A stretch of DNA of 36,861 bases from contig DIKO01000110.1 of the NCBI GenBank assembly GCA_002423615.1, positions 29,508 to 66,368 of the forward strand, in the 5' to 3' direction. Positions 23,335 to 31,244 of the stretch are shown piece by piece. A program made the translations under genes and the position numbers. Each line of letters opens with the position of its first letter. Within the stretch, counting starts at the first letter, position 1. Source of the stretch: Desulfobacteraceae bacterium UBA5616. Lineage in GTDB: Bacteria > Desulfobacterota > Desulfobacteria > Desulfobacterales > UBA5616. A model generated the notes under the pieces. That model did no database searches and had not been told where the DNA came from. It worked only from the letters and a program-made list of their open reading frames with translations.

Positions 23335-23760
23335 TCAGGGATCATCCGCCGGGGAACGTCTCAACTGTTTGATTCTTCCCCGGTGAACTTTGTTTTCAAG
23401 GCGTCGCTTTTTTTTTGCCGCCGGAAGGGTCGTTTTAATTCGGGGTCTGGGCCTTTGCGCGGCCTTTTCGATCCACTGGACAAGCCTTTCCACGGCGGCT
23501 TTGCGATTTTGTTCCTGGGTCCTGAAAGACTGGGATTTGATCGATAAAACCCCTGTTTCCGAAACCCGGTTTCCGGCAAGACGAATCAAGCGGAACTTGA
23601 CGGCATCCGGGAGGCTGGGCGAGTTGGCGACGTCGAACCGCAGCAATACCGCCGTCGCCACCTTGTTCACATTCTGGCCCCCCGGTCCGGAAGAACGGAT
23701 AAAATCCAACTGGATTTCCTTTTCCTCGATGCCTATGAAACGCGTGACAGGGATGATCAT
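23335..23760 (-). CDS. arfB: Alternative ribosome-rescue peptidyl-tRNA hydrolase ArfB
   Basis: The 141-residue protein is a class I release-factor-like domain without the codon-recognition domains. The GGQ motif is at residues 27-29 in RSSGPGGQNVNKVAT, with the catalytic loop followed by the usual beta strand. The basic C-terminal tail (KKKRRLENKVHRGRIKQLRR) is the segment that enters the empty mRNA channel of stalled ribosomes in ArfB (YaeJ). It frees nascent chains from ribosomes lacking a stop codon. Length (E. coli about 140) matches. It is the gene after the flavoprotein and before the phosphodiesterase in a run of close minus-strand genes. Confidence 0.93.
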   Translation of the reverse strand: MIIPVTRFIGIEEKEIQLDFIRSSGPGGQNVNKVATAVLLRFDVANSPSLPDAVKFRLIRLAGNRVSETGVLSIKSQSFRTQEQNRKAAVERLVQWIEKAAQRPRPRIKTTLPAAKKKRRLENKVHRGRIKQLRRSPADDP

Positions 23761-23783
23761 GCCGTCGGCCGCCTTAAGACGGT

Positions 23784-24362
23784 TTATTTCCTTTGGGTCA
23801 CCAGTAACCGTCCTATTCGACGGGCTTCTTCCAGAATTTTCGGATCGTTCTTGGCCGGGTTCGCATGGCTGTCGACGTGAACGATCCTGCCGACCTCGGT
23901 GTAACCGAAACCGCTCCCCGTCATGCCGGCGAGCCAGCGGATCGGTCTTTTATACTGTTCCGGTTCCGGGTGCCCCTGGGAGGTCACCAGGGCGTAAGTC
24001 TTTCCCGGCGGAATTGCGGTCCCGTAACCGCCTTTTTCATCCGGCGGATAAAGGGAGTAGGTCCGGTCGACGAACATTTTAATTTGTCCGCTGATATGGT
24101 ACATGTAGATCGGGCTGCCCACGATCAGTCCGTCACAGGTTTTCATGGCTTCCAGATATGGCGAAAGGTCGTCCTTTTGTTTGCATCTGCCGTGATCGGT
24201 GCGGCAGCTTAAACATCCCATGCAGCCTTTCAGGTGGATGTCGTGGAGTCTTACCTCGGTGGTTTCAGCTCCGGCGGATTTGGCGCCTTCAAGCATCTCC
24301 CGGATGATGATGGAGGTATTCCCCTGTTTGCGGGGACTCCCGTTTATGGCAAGAATGTGCAT
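23784..24362 (-). CDS. Iron-sulfur flavoprotein (Isf) family
   Basis: The 192-residue protein has the flavodoxin-like fold of NADPH-dependent FMN reductases: INGSPRKQGNT for FMN phosphate binding, then GSPIYMYHISGQIKMFVDRT, and VTSQGHPE. The compact cysteine motif C47-x2-C50-x2-C53-x6-C60 is the signature of the Isf subgroup, which holds a [4Fe-4S] cluster beside FMN. In methanogens Isf takes electrons from ferredoxin and may reduce oxygen or peroxide. The length equals that of Methanosarcina Isf (about 191). The gene is 23 bases upstream of arfB and 33 bases after the racemase gene, on the minus strand. Confidence 0.9.
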   Translation of the reverse strand: MHILAINGSPRKQGNTSIIIREMLEGAKSAGAETTEVRLHDIHLKGCMGCLSCRTDHGRCKQKDDLSPYLEAMKTCDGLIVGSPIYMYHISGQIKMFVDRTYSLYPPDEKGGYGTAIPPGKTYALVTSQGHPEPEQYKRPIRWLAGMTGSGFGYTEVGRIVHVDSHANPAKNDPKILEEARRIGRLLVTQRK

Positions 24363-24395
24363 TTTATCTGCTCCTTGGTCTTAAGAATGTTGTTC

Positions 24396-25526
24396 TCAAA
24401 TGGCGCCGCTGTCTTTTAAGGCCTGGATTTCCCCGGCGGGCAGTCCCCAGTCGGCCAGCGCTTCGTCGTTGTGTTCGCCGGGCGCGGGCGCGGGTCCTGA
24501 AATTTCAGCCCGGGTGCGGCTGAACCGGGGTGCCGGGGCCGGCTGGACAACGCCGTCCACTTCCACGAAGGTTTTTCGGAAAACATTGTGAGGGTCCCGG
24601 GTCGCTTCGTCCATTGAAAGCACGGGCGCGAAACAGACATCGCTACCCAGCATGATGTCGCACCACTGGTCCCGGGTTTTTTTCTTGATGATGGCGGCGA
24701 TTTTGACCTTCAGATCCGGCCATTTGGACGGGTCCATCTGGTTTAAAAATTCCGGATCGGTGATTTCGCCGAGCTTCAGCAAAAGTGCGTAGAACTGGGG
24801 TTCGATGGATCCCAGAGAGATATATCCGCCGTCTGCGGTCTCGTAGGTGTCGTAAAAATGAGCACCCGTATCCAGCATATTGCTTCCCCTTTCGTCTTTC
24901 CATACCCCCAGGGCCCGCATGCCGTACATCATGGTCATGAGGGCGGCCGAACCGTCCACCATGGCCGCGTCAATCACCTGGCCTTTTCCGGAGTTCCGGG
25001 CTTCGAACAGGGCGCAGGCGATGCCGAATGCGAGCAGCATTCCGCCGCCGCCGAAATCCCCGACCAGGTTCAGGGGCGGGACGGGTTTTCCGCCCTTGTT
25101 GCCGATGGCGTGCAATGCCCCGGAAAGGGAAATATAATTGATGTCATGCCCCGCCGCCATGGACATGGGACCTTCCTGCCCCCATCCGGTCATCCGGCCG
25201 TAAACGAGCCGGGGGTTTCTTTTGAGGCATACATCGGGTCCCAGCCCCAGTTTTTCCATGACTCCCGGTCGAAACCCTTCCTGAAGAGCATCGGCCTTTT
25301 CCACCAGCTTAAGGACCAGTTCAACGCCCCGGGCATTTTTCAGGTCGACGGCTACGGACCTTCGACCCCGGTTTAAGATGTCCCTTCCCGCTTTTGCCGG
25401 GGGGGATGAAGTCTTGCGATCCACCCGAATGATGTCTGCGCCCATATCCGCCAGCATCATGGCGCAGAACGGTCCCGGCCCGATTCCGGCGATTTCGATG
25501 ATTTTAACGCCCTTTAATGGTCCCAT
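24396..25526 (-). CDS. Alpha-methylacyl-CoA racemase (family III CoA-transferase fold)
   Basis: The 376-residue protein belongs to the CaiB/BaiF class III CoA-transferase superfamily but has the catalytic residues of alpha-methylacyl-CoA racemase: H127 in AGHDINYISLSG, D157 in LVGDFGGGG and E242 in GSIEPQFY. These correspond to H126, D156 and E241 of mycobacterial MCR as I recall. It interconverts R- and S-2-methylacyl-CoA, needed to degrade branched-chain or methyl-branched fatty acids. Start at ATG 25526 is chosen because AGAGGA lies about 5 bases upstream and the protein opens with the usual GPLKGVKIIE; an ATG at 25640 only adds unrelated sequence. It probably heads the minus-strand run down to 17270. 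Confidence 0.92.
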   Translation of the reverse strand: MGPLKGVKIIEIAGIGPGPFCAMMLADMGADIIRVDRKTSSPPAKAGRDILNRGRRSVAVDLKNARGVELVLKLVEKADALQEGFRPGVMEKLGLGPDVCLKRNPRLVYGRMTGWGQEGPMSMAAGHDINYISLSGALHAIGNKGGKPVPPLNLVGDFGGGGMLLAFGIACALFEARNSGKGQVIDAAMVDGSAALMTMMYGMRALGVWKDERGSNMLDTGAHFYDTYETADGGYISLGSIEPQFYALLLKLGEITDPEFLNQMDPSKWPDLKVKIAAIIKKKTRDQWCDIMLGSDVCFAPVLSMDEATRDPHNVFRKTFVEVDGVVQPAPAPRFSRTRAEISGPAPAPGEHNDEALADWGLPAGEIQALKDSGAI

Positions 25527-25735
25527 GAAGTCCTCTCTTTCTGTTCCTTTGGTAAAATCGTTGATATCCTGACAGAGATTCAGTTGAACCGCATCAGCAC
25601 GATAGAAGATGCCTTGCTGCCCGCAACGGAGAATCTCCAATTGCGAAAAAACGAAAAAAATGAACCCGATGTAGGGTCATATCGAAAACCATCCTCCCGG
25701 GTCAACAGCAAATTGAATCATCACCTTTAACGTGT

Positions 25736-25777
25736 GGAAAAAACCCGGGTGCCTGATGAAGGTTCGACGACCCCGGG
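25736..25777 (-). terminator. Possible Rho-independent terminator of the BrkB gene
   Basis: On the minus strand CCCGGG at 25772-25777 can pair with CCCGGG at 25744-25749, followed by TTTTTT. The loop is long (about 22 bases), so the fold is less stable than a classical terminator. The remaining gene-free sequence between 25527 and 25735 holds nothing I can identify. Confidence 0.45.
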
Positions 25778-25778
25778 A

Positions 25779-27116
25779 TCAGATGTCCTTGATCAGTTTG
25801 TTCTGAGGAGACCGCCTGATTTCCGCTTCGAGGGAAGCCAGCGCTTTGGCGAATGGGATCGCTTCCGGGGTACCCTCCGGAATGATGTCGTTGTCACCCA
25901 GGCTGTCCAGTGCCTCGAACACCGAGTGCAGGGTGAGTTGATGGATGTCCCTGGCGGGCTGGTATCCGGGGTCGCCGTTGTCCGGGGACCGGGTACTGGA
26001 CAAAATCCCGGCCTCCACCAGTTCTTCCATGAGTTTTCTCACCAGGCGCAGGGGAGCCCCGATTTCCCTGGATATCCGGAGGGTTGTAAGTGGGGCGTCG
26101 CCGTTCATGAAATTTTTCACCGCCCGCTGAACGATCATCAAACATAGGAGCCGTTTTTGACGGAAACTGATGTTTTGAGTATCCCGGTCATATTCATATT
26201 CATCGGTATTTTGATGAGCAAAGGAGATTTCGGCCCCCAGCAGCACAATAAGCCAGCTCATCTGAAGCCAGACGAGGAAGAGGGGCAATGCGGCGAAGCT
26301 GCCGTAAATGGCGTTGTAACGGGATGCGCCCACCTGGAAATGAATGTAGATCCACTGAAGGCCGTGATAAAGGGTGCCGGAAACTATGCCTGCGACCAGT
26401 CCCGACCGGATGGCGACCTTGGTGTTGGGCATCAGGATATAAATCACCGTGAACAGAATCCACAACAATCCATAGGGGATTAATTTTAGAAGGGGGTAAA
26501 TCACGGCGCTGATCATTCCCGGCAAGGGGATTTTTTCCATGACGGCGGAAAACCCGCTGACGATAAAAACGCTGATGCTTCCGGACATGATCAACAGCAG
26601 GGGTCCGATGAGCATGACGGATAGATAATCACTGAATTTTCTCCCGAAACTGCGCGGTGATTGAACGCCCCAGATGTCGTTGAACGAATGTTCGATATGG
26701 GACAAAACCTTGATCGCTGTCCAGAACAGAACGGCGATGCCGATGCCCGCCATAAGCCCTCCTTTTGTGGTTTCGAGGAGAGAATTGGCGTAGCCGATCA
26801 TCCGGAGGAGCAGTTCCTCCTGTCCCTGGAAATTTTCCAGAAGCCGGTTTTCCAATATCTTCTGGAAGCCGAATCCCTTGGCGATTCCGAAAGCCAAAGC
26901 CAGAACCGGCACCAGGGAGAGGAGGGAATAAAAGGTCAGACCCGAGGCTCTTAAGGGGAGTTTGTCATCTTGAAACCCGCGGACGGATAAAATGACAATC
27001 CGGAGGAACCGGAGGGCCAGGGCCTTTACCCTTCCCATTTCGGAAACACGGATTTTCCAGAGATCATCGGCGATGAAGCCCCGGCCTTTCCGGATCAGTT
27101 CATTCCTTCTGGTCAT
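25779..27116 (-). CDS. YihY/BrkB family membrane protein with C-terminal winged helix
   Basis: The 445-residue protein shows the YihY/BrkB fold with about six to seven membrane helices: LRASGLTFYSLLSLVPVLAL near the first helix, a conserved WTAIKVLSHIEHSFNDIWG, and GSFAALPLFLVWLQMSWLIVLLGAEISFA near the end of the membrane part. Proteins of this family were once misnamed RNase BN and have unknown transport or envelope roles. After about residue 325 a cytoplasmic winged-helix-like domain follows (LTTLRISREIGAPLRLVRKL and EELVEAGILS). ATG 27116 is chosen because AGGGG lies six bases upstream; alternatives are 27143 and 27173. Its 5' region is divergent from the next gene. Confidence 0.85.
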   Translation of the reverse strand: MTRRNELIRKGRGFIADDLWKIRVSEMGRVKALALRFLRIVILSVRGFQDDKLPLRASGLTFYSLLSLVPVLALAFGIAKGFGFQKILENRLLENFQGQEELLLRMIGYANSLLETTKGGLMAGIGIAVLFWTAIKVLSHIEHSFNDIWGVQSPRSFGRKFSDYLSVMLIGPLLLIMSGSISVFIVSGFSAVMEKIPLPGMISAVIYPLLKLIPYGLLWILFTVIYILMPNTKVAIRSGLVAGIVSGTLYHGLQWIYIHFQVGASRYNAIYGSFAALPLFLVWLQMSWLIVLLGAEISFAHQNTDEYEYDRDTQNISFRQKRLLCLMIVQRAVKNFMNGDAPLTTLRISREIGAPLRLVRKLMEELVEAGILSSTRSPDNGDPGYQPARDIHQLTLHSVFEALDSLGDNDIIPEGTPEAIPFAKALASLEAEIRRSPQNKLIKDI

Positions 27117-27264
27117 CGGTTTCCCCTTTTCGTCAATGTACATCAAATGATTCCGTATCTCAAAAGGCGGCACCCCGGTCTGCTGAAAAGATTCCGCCGG
27201 CTTGTTCGATAGGGTGTTTTTTATTCCGGTAACGCATCTTGAAAGAAAATACCCGTTGCACCGG

Positions 27265-27293
27265 TTGATATTTATTCCTGTTATTGTTAATTT
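27265..27293 (+). promoter_or_regulatory. Possible promoter upstream of the unknown membrane protein gene
   Basis: TTGATA at 27265-27270 and TAATTT at 27288-27293 are 17 bases apart within a markedly AT-rich patch of the 276-base divergent region 27117-27392. The match at -10 is poor, and TATGAT at 27301-27306 is an alternative. I see nothing else in this region. Confidence 0.3.
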
Positions 27294-27392
27294 AAAAATA
27301 TATGATAAAGTCGCGGACGGTCAAACAAAGGTCGCTGTTCCGACATCGTCGACCCTGTTAAAAATATACCATTTAAGGTACGGAAAGTGAAC

Positions 27393-28193
27393 ATGAAAAA
27401 AACTCACATATCAACCATTATCCGGGAAAACAAAACATTGTTCATCATCCTGGCTGTGGGTCTGTTTTTGCTGGAACTGGAGATATTCGCCGTGGCCGCA
27501 GGAAAATCCGGAACCACATCGTGGGTGAGGGTGCAGAACGAGAAGGGCAACCTGATCCATGAAACAAGGGGAAACCGGCTCCCGGATACGGACAGGATTT
27601 ATATCGAAAAAACATTCGGCCCCATCGGACGGTTTGATGTAAGGCTCATCCGGCAGGAGGTGCCGTTTCCCTTCAGGGCCTGGTTCGTGGCAGCGGTGGG
27701 CATCCCCGTGGCGGTCATCCTGCTGTTCGGATTTATCGTCTCGGCCTATTCCTCCCTTTTTTATGCCGGGGAGAAGCGCCCGGAAAATCATGGGACCCCG
27801 GAAGGGTGCGCCGGTACCGACACCCGGCTGGATAGAATTTTGTCCCGGATCAGCCGGTATAATATTTATACCATCGGGTTTCTGGTTTTTCTGTCCGTCT
27901 TCGCCTACTGGGTGGTGCCCAATTTCATCACTTTCCTGGGAAAACTGGGAATCGAGACGCTCTCCAGGTATAAATGGTTTTTTATGGCCCTGTCGGGGGT
28001 CTTTTTAGGTCTGGGGATCTGGATCATTTATCTGCGGTATCTTCTGGCGAAAAGGGCCATGGATCAGCACCTGGAAACGGAAAAATTTCGCCTGGAACTT
28101 GAATATACCGCCCGGACACGCCCCTTTGCCCAGGTGGGCTATGATGGGGAAAATACGCGCGAGGTTTCTCCCCGGTCACTGAACGCCCATTAG
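27393..28193 (+). CDS. Unknown integral membrane protein, 266 aa
   Basis: I do not recognise this protein. It has a first membrane helix at about 16-36 (LFIILAVGLFLLELEIFAVA) and a loop of about 55 residues containing TSWVRVQNEKGNLIHE and RFDVRLIRQE. Second, third and fourth helices follow at about 97-120, 158-178 and 191-214, then a charged cytoplasmic tail. A Cys near residue 139 and a hydrophilic Gly/Pro-rich loop link helices 2 and 3. The start is uncertain between GTG 27387 and ATG 27393; I chose ATG. It lies 27 bases upstream of the DHH-CBS gene in the same direction, so the two may work together. Topology with both termini inside is an inference. Confidence 0.75.
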   Translation: MKKTHISTIIRENKTLFIILAVGLFLLELEIFAVAAGKSGTTSWVRVQNEKGNLIHETRGNRLPDTDRIYIEKTFGPIGRFDVRLIRQEVPFPFRAWFVAAVGIPVAVILLFGFIVSAYSSLFYAGEKRPENHGTPEGCAGTDTRLDRILSRISRYNIYTIGFLVFLSVFAYWVVPNFITFLGKLGIETLSRYKWFFMALSGVFLGLGIWIIYLRYLLAKRAMDQHLETEKFRLELEYTARTRPFAQVGYDGENTREVSPRSLNAH

Positions 28194-28220
28194 AAAAGAT
28201 GGATGAACGAGAGGAATTCC

Positions 28221-29519
28221 ATGCAAATCGTCACCACTCATAAAAATACGGATTTTGACGCTCTATCGTCGATGATCGCTGCAACCATGCTATACCCGGG
28301 CACGGTCCCGGTGATTCCCAAGACGGTCAACCCCAATGTCAAGGCCTTTCTGGCCATTCACAAGGATCTCTTCGATCTCAGGGAATGCGGGGATGTGGAC
28401 CTGGACAAGGTTAACCGCCTGATTGTCGTGGATACCAACAACTGGCAGCGCCTCGACCGGATGGACAAACTCAGGAAACGCAGCGATCTTGAAATATTTT
28501 TGTGGGACCACCACGTTGCCAAGGGAAACATCGCCGCCGCATGGTCCTGCCAGGAATCCATGGGATCCAATATCACCATGATGATACGTGCACTGAAAAA
28601 GACGGCCAAACCGCTGAACCCCATGTTGTCGACGCTTTTTCTGGCGGGAATTTACGAAGACACGGGTAACCTCACGTTCCCCAACTGCCGGGCGGAGGAC
28701 GCCTATGCCGCGGGATTTCTGCTCGAAAACGGTGCCGACCTGGCGGTCTTGAGCACGTTTCTGCGGCCGGCATACGGTGAACGGCAGAAAGAAGTCCTTT
28801 TCCGGATGCTGGAAAACGCCAAGCGGATCAAAATCGGGGGCGTTTCAGTCTGCGTCAACAGGGTCAATATCAAGGGGCATGTGGACAGCCTGGCCATGGT
28901 GGTCCGGATGTTCAGGGAGATTCTAAACGTGGATGCGGCCTTCGGCATTTTTCTGAATCAGGAGCAGGAGCGGTGCATCGTCATCGGGAGAAGCAACATC
29001 GACCGCATCGACATGGGATCCATCATGAAAAGCCTTGGGGGCGGCGGGCATCCCGGCGCAGGATCGGCCATGCTCACCAAGGTGAATCCGGATGCAGTGG
29101 AAACCATGATCATGAATCTTGTCGAAGGAAACTGCCAGGGGTCGGTTCAGATCAGTGACCTGATGTCCTTCCCGGTTTTTACGGTGAATTCCACTGATAA
29201 AATGCGGGAGGTGGCCCGGGTTTTAAAAGAAAAAGGATGTACGGGACTTCCCGTGATCGAGGGTGAGCGGCTGGTGGGGATAATTTCGCGGAAGGATTTT
29301 CGAAAGGTGAAAAAAGATTCCCAGTTCGATGCTCCGGTAAAGGCTTTCATGAATACCGCCGTTGTCACCATCGAGCCGGGGAAAAGTCCGGTCCAGGCGG
29401 CCAACCTCATGGTCAAACACGACGTGGGAAGGCTTCCGGTGGTGGAAGACGGCAAAATTATCGGCATCCTCACACGGTCGGACACCATGACGTATTTTTA
29501 TGATCTGCTGCCGGATTGA
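28221..29519 (+). CDS. DHH-DHHA1 phosphoesterase with tandem CBS domains
   Basis: The 432-residue protein starts directly with a DHH phosphoesterase core: HKNTDFDAL at 7-15, VVDTNN around 71 and DHH at 96-98. The DHHA1 GGGGHPGAGSA motif follows near 275-287, and two CBS domains fill about 303-430. DHH-CBS modules form the N-terminal part of long CCA/A-adding tRNA nucleotidyltransferases in some bacteria; here no nucleotidyltransferase domain follows and the protein ends after the second CBS. It could hydrolyse nanoRNA or cyclic dinucleotides, with adenine nucleotides sensed through CBS. AGAGGA about 6 bases before ATG 28221 supports that start over ATG 28203, which only adds six residues. Confidence 0.9.
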   Translation: MQIVTTHKNTDFDALSSMIAATMLYPGTVPVIPKTVNPNVKAFLAIHKDLFDLRECGDVDLDKVNRLIVVDTNNWQRLDRMDKLRKRSDLEIFLWDHHVAKGNIAAAWSCQESMGSNITMMIRALKKTAKPLNPMLSTLFLAGIYEDTGNLTFPNCRAEDAYAAGFLLENGADLAVLSTFLRPAYGERQKEVLFRMLENAKRIKIGGVSVCVNRVNIKGHVDSLAMVVRMFREILNVDAAFGIFLNQEQERCIVIGRSNIDRIDMGSIMKSLGGGGHPGAGSAMLTKVNPDAVETMIMNLVEGNCQGSVQISDLMSFPVFTVNSTDKMREVARVLKEKGCTGLPVIEGERLVGIISRKDFRKVKKDSQFDAPVKAFMNTAVVTIEPGKSPVQAANLMVKHDVGRLPVVEDGKIIGILTRSDTMTYFYDLLPD

Positions 29520-29538
29520 GAAAAGGCACCGGCGTGAC

Positions 29539-29571
29539 CGCCGCCTGATAGGGCGGCGCAATTTTCCTTTA
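29539..29571 (+). terminator. Terminator or attenuator hairpin between DHH-CBS and GNAT genes
   Basis: CGCCGCC at 29539-29545 pairs perfectly with GGCGGCG at 29552-29558 around a six-base loop, and CAATTTTCCTTT follows. The strong seven-base GC stem with a broken T tract suggests full or partial termination after the DHH-CBS gene. Confidence 0.55.
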
Positions 29572-29589
29572 ACCCGGAAGAGACTTGCC

Positions 29590-30057
29590 ATGATTCGAAA
29601 GGCCACTATATCGGATATTAAAGCCATCCACAAACTGTTGCAGGATTATGGGACAAGAGGGGAACTCCTCCCCCGGCCCTTAAGCGGGCTTTATGACCAT
29701 GTCCGGGATTTCTCGGTTTTTGAAGACCCGGCTTCGGGCGCGATCCTGGGCTGCTGCGCGTTGCAGTTTTGCTGGGAAGATCTGGCGGAAATCAGATCTG
29801 TTGCGGTGCATCCGGACCATGTCCGTCAAAAGATCGGAAGTCAGCTCGTTCAAACGGCCATTCAGGAGGCCGGCGAGTATAAGATCAAACAGCTTTTTGT
29901 ACTAACCTATCGACCGGGGTTTTTTCAAAAATATGGTTTCAGGACCATTGACAGGGCTAAACTGCCCTTAAAAATCTGGGCGGATTGTATTACCTGTGTA
30001 AAATTTCCGGACTGCGATGAGGTGGCCATGATCCGGGCGATTGAATCCGGCGTCTGA
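29590..30057 (+). CDS. GNAT N-acetyltransferase, short N-acetylglutamate synthase type
   Basis: The 155-residue protein is a single GNAT domain. The acetyl-CoA-binding region is in IRSVAVHPDHVRQKIGSQLV (Q/RxxGxG variant QKIGS), and the C-terminal part reads YRPGFFQKYGFRTI followed by LPLKIWADCITC and FPDCDEVAM. This last Cys-containing segment is typical of the short ArgA-like N-acetylglutamate synthases that begin arginine synthesis in many bacteria lacking the long ArgA. No arg genes are nearby, so this role rests on the family match only. ATG 29590 is preceded by GGAAGAG. A hairpin at 29539-29571 separates it from the DHH-CBS gene. Confidence 0.85.
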   Translation: MIRKATISDIKAIHKLLQDYGTRGELLPRPLSGLYDHVRDFSVFEDPASGAILGCCALQFCWEDLAEIRSVAVHPDHVRQKIGSQLVQTAIQEAGEYKIKQLFVLTYRPGFFQKYGFRTIDRAKLPLKIWADCITCVKFPDCDEVAMIRAIESGV

Positions 30058-30091
30058 TGATTCCGTTAAAAGACGGTGCGGTTTTTGAGGG

Positions 30092-31153
30092 CTATGAATA
30101 AATGACGTTTAACGGCAGAGGCGCAAACTGACCCACCCCGGGTCTGGGGATGATGTGCTGACCGCCCACGGAGACCCATGACAAATCGGGTTTCAATTCG
30201 CGGATTTTTCCGTCGTCCGGCGGCCGCGCCGGACTGGTGGATGAATAAGTTGCCTGGAAGAGAAAAACCCCGGTGTTCTCACTATAGTCCACCATATAGT
30301 TTTTTTTAAATGACCTGGCGGAAATACCGCTGGACTCAGAGAACTGGAAAATTTCTTCCTCGGTCAGGGGCATCAGCACGACTTTGGAGGCGCCCCGTTC
30401 GGATATGCGGATCAAGGCCCGGGATTCGCAGCTGCCCGCATACACGGTGGTGATGCAGGGAATCCGCTTCAGGTACTGGGCCGCCACGATCGCCGCCGTT
30501 CGCCTGCCTCCGGCCATGGCCGGCAGGCTGTAGTATTCGAAAAACTTCTTCTGGATGTCCTCTGCGTATTTGTCCCCTTTTTCATAAAGGTCCTTGGAAA
30601 TATAACGCAGGCTCCGGGCCAGGTCTTCAGCCGCATCGGCGATGGGCCAGTCGATCCGGACATGAAAATGCGTCAGCTCATAGCGGTTGACCGACCGTAT
30701 GGAAGGGTCCCGCTGGATGAGAAGGGCGTAGTCGACAGGTAACAGGCTCTTGATGAAATCATCGAACTGAACGGATTCCAGATACTTCTGGGCCCGGTCG
30801 AAGGTTGTGGAAAGCGGCACGGATTTGGAGCTCAGGAGATTGGTTTTGGTGGTCTTGTTGTCATCGAAAAAACGGATGTATTTTTTGTGTGCCGCCGGTA
30901 TGACATCTTCCATGAAAATCACCAGAAACACGTTCTGGCAGTCATATTCCACATCCGGTATCCGGGCCCTGGGCTTGAGCTCGCGTTTTTCCACGAAAGG
31001 GTAGGGGATATTTCTGGATTTAAAATTGTAATAGGAATCGATCAGCGCGGACCGGATCATTTGCTGATCCAGGTTATCCCTCAGAAGTTCATAATACGAG
31101 CGTCTGATGCGGTCGGCCAGGCTCAGCTCTTCTCTTATGCTCCAGTAAGCCAC
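30092..31153 (-). CDS. Unrecognised soluble protein, 353 aa
   Basis: I do not recognise this protein. It is rich in charged and aromatic residues with no signal peptide or membrane helix. The N-terminal part (MAYWSIREELSLADRIRRS) looks helical. A middle stretch has strand-like runs such as NVFLVIFMEDVIPAAH and YALLIQRD, and a later stretch reads AAIVAAQYLKRIPCITTVYA and then KVVLMPLTEEEIFQF. The C-terminus is rich in Pro and Gly. No catalytic motif is evident. It is 91 bases downstream of pgk on the same strand and converges on the GNAT gene with a gap of 34 bases. Length and clean coding character suggest a real conserved gene. Confidence 0.75.
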   Translation of the reverse strand: MAYWSIREELSLADRIRRSYYELLRDNLDQQMIRSALIDSYYNFKSRNIPYPFVEKRELKPRARIPDVEYDCQNVFLVIFMEDVIPAAHKKYIRFFDDNKTTKTNLLSSKSVPLSTTFDRAQKYLESVQFDDFIKSLLPVDYALLIQRDPSIRSVNRYELTHFHVRIDWPIADAAEDLARSLRYISKDLYEKGDKYAEDIQKKFFEYYSLPAMAGGRRTAAIVAAQYLKRIPCITTVYAGSCESRALIRISERGASKVVLMPLTEEEIFQFSESSGISARSFKKNYMVDYSENTGVFLFQATYSSTSPARPPDDGKIRELKPDLSWVSVGGQHIIPRPGVGQFAPLPLNVIYS

Positions 31154-31244
31154 GATTCTCTCCGTATCGCGTATCGGGAAATATTTGTTTTGATACCATG
31201 CTATTACGTCTTCGTCAACTTTTTCCCTGGTGCTCGGGCGGGTT

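Noticed and set aside
22540..23547. 335-residue open frame on the plus strand opposite three genes
   Set aside because: It is antisense to the transglutaminase, phosphodiesterase and arfB genes, all with clear motifs; long antisense frames are a by-product of codon bias here.
25760..25774. GGTTCGACGACCCC resembling a tRNA T-arm
   Set aside because: No acceptor stem, D-arm or anticodon arm can be built around it.
27202..27390. 62-residue open frame on the plus strand before the membrane protein
   Set aside because: Starts with TTG without a ribosome site and covers the AT-rich promoter region.
5722..29545. Shared string AAAAGGCACCGGC near 5722 and 29521
   Set aside because: A 13-base match is expected by chance several times in a window this long, and the flanks diverge.
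30061..30085. CCGT/ACGG hairpin followed by GGTTTTT after the GNAT gene
   Set aside because: Only a four-base stem, too weak to claim as a terminator.
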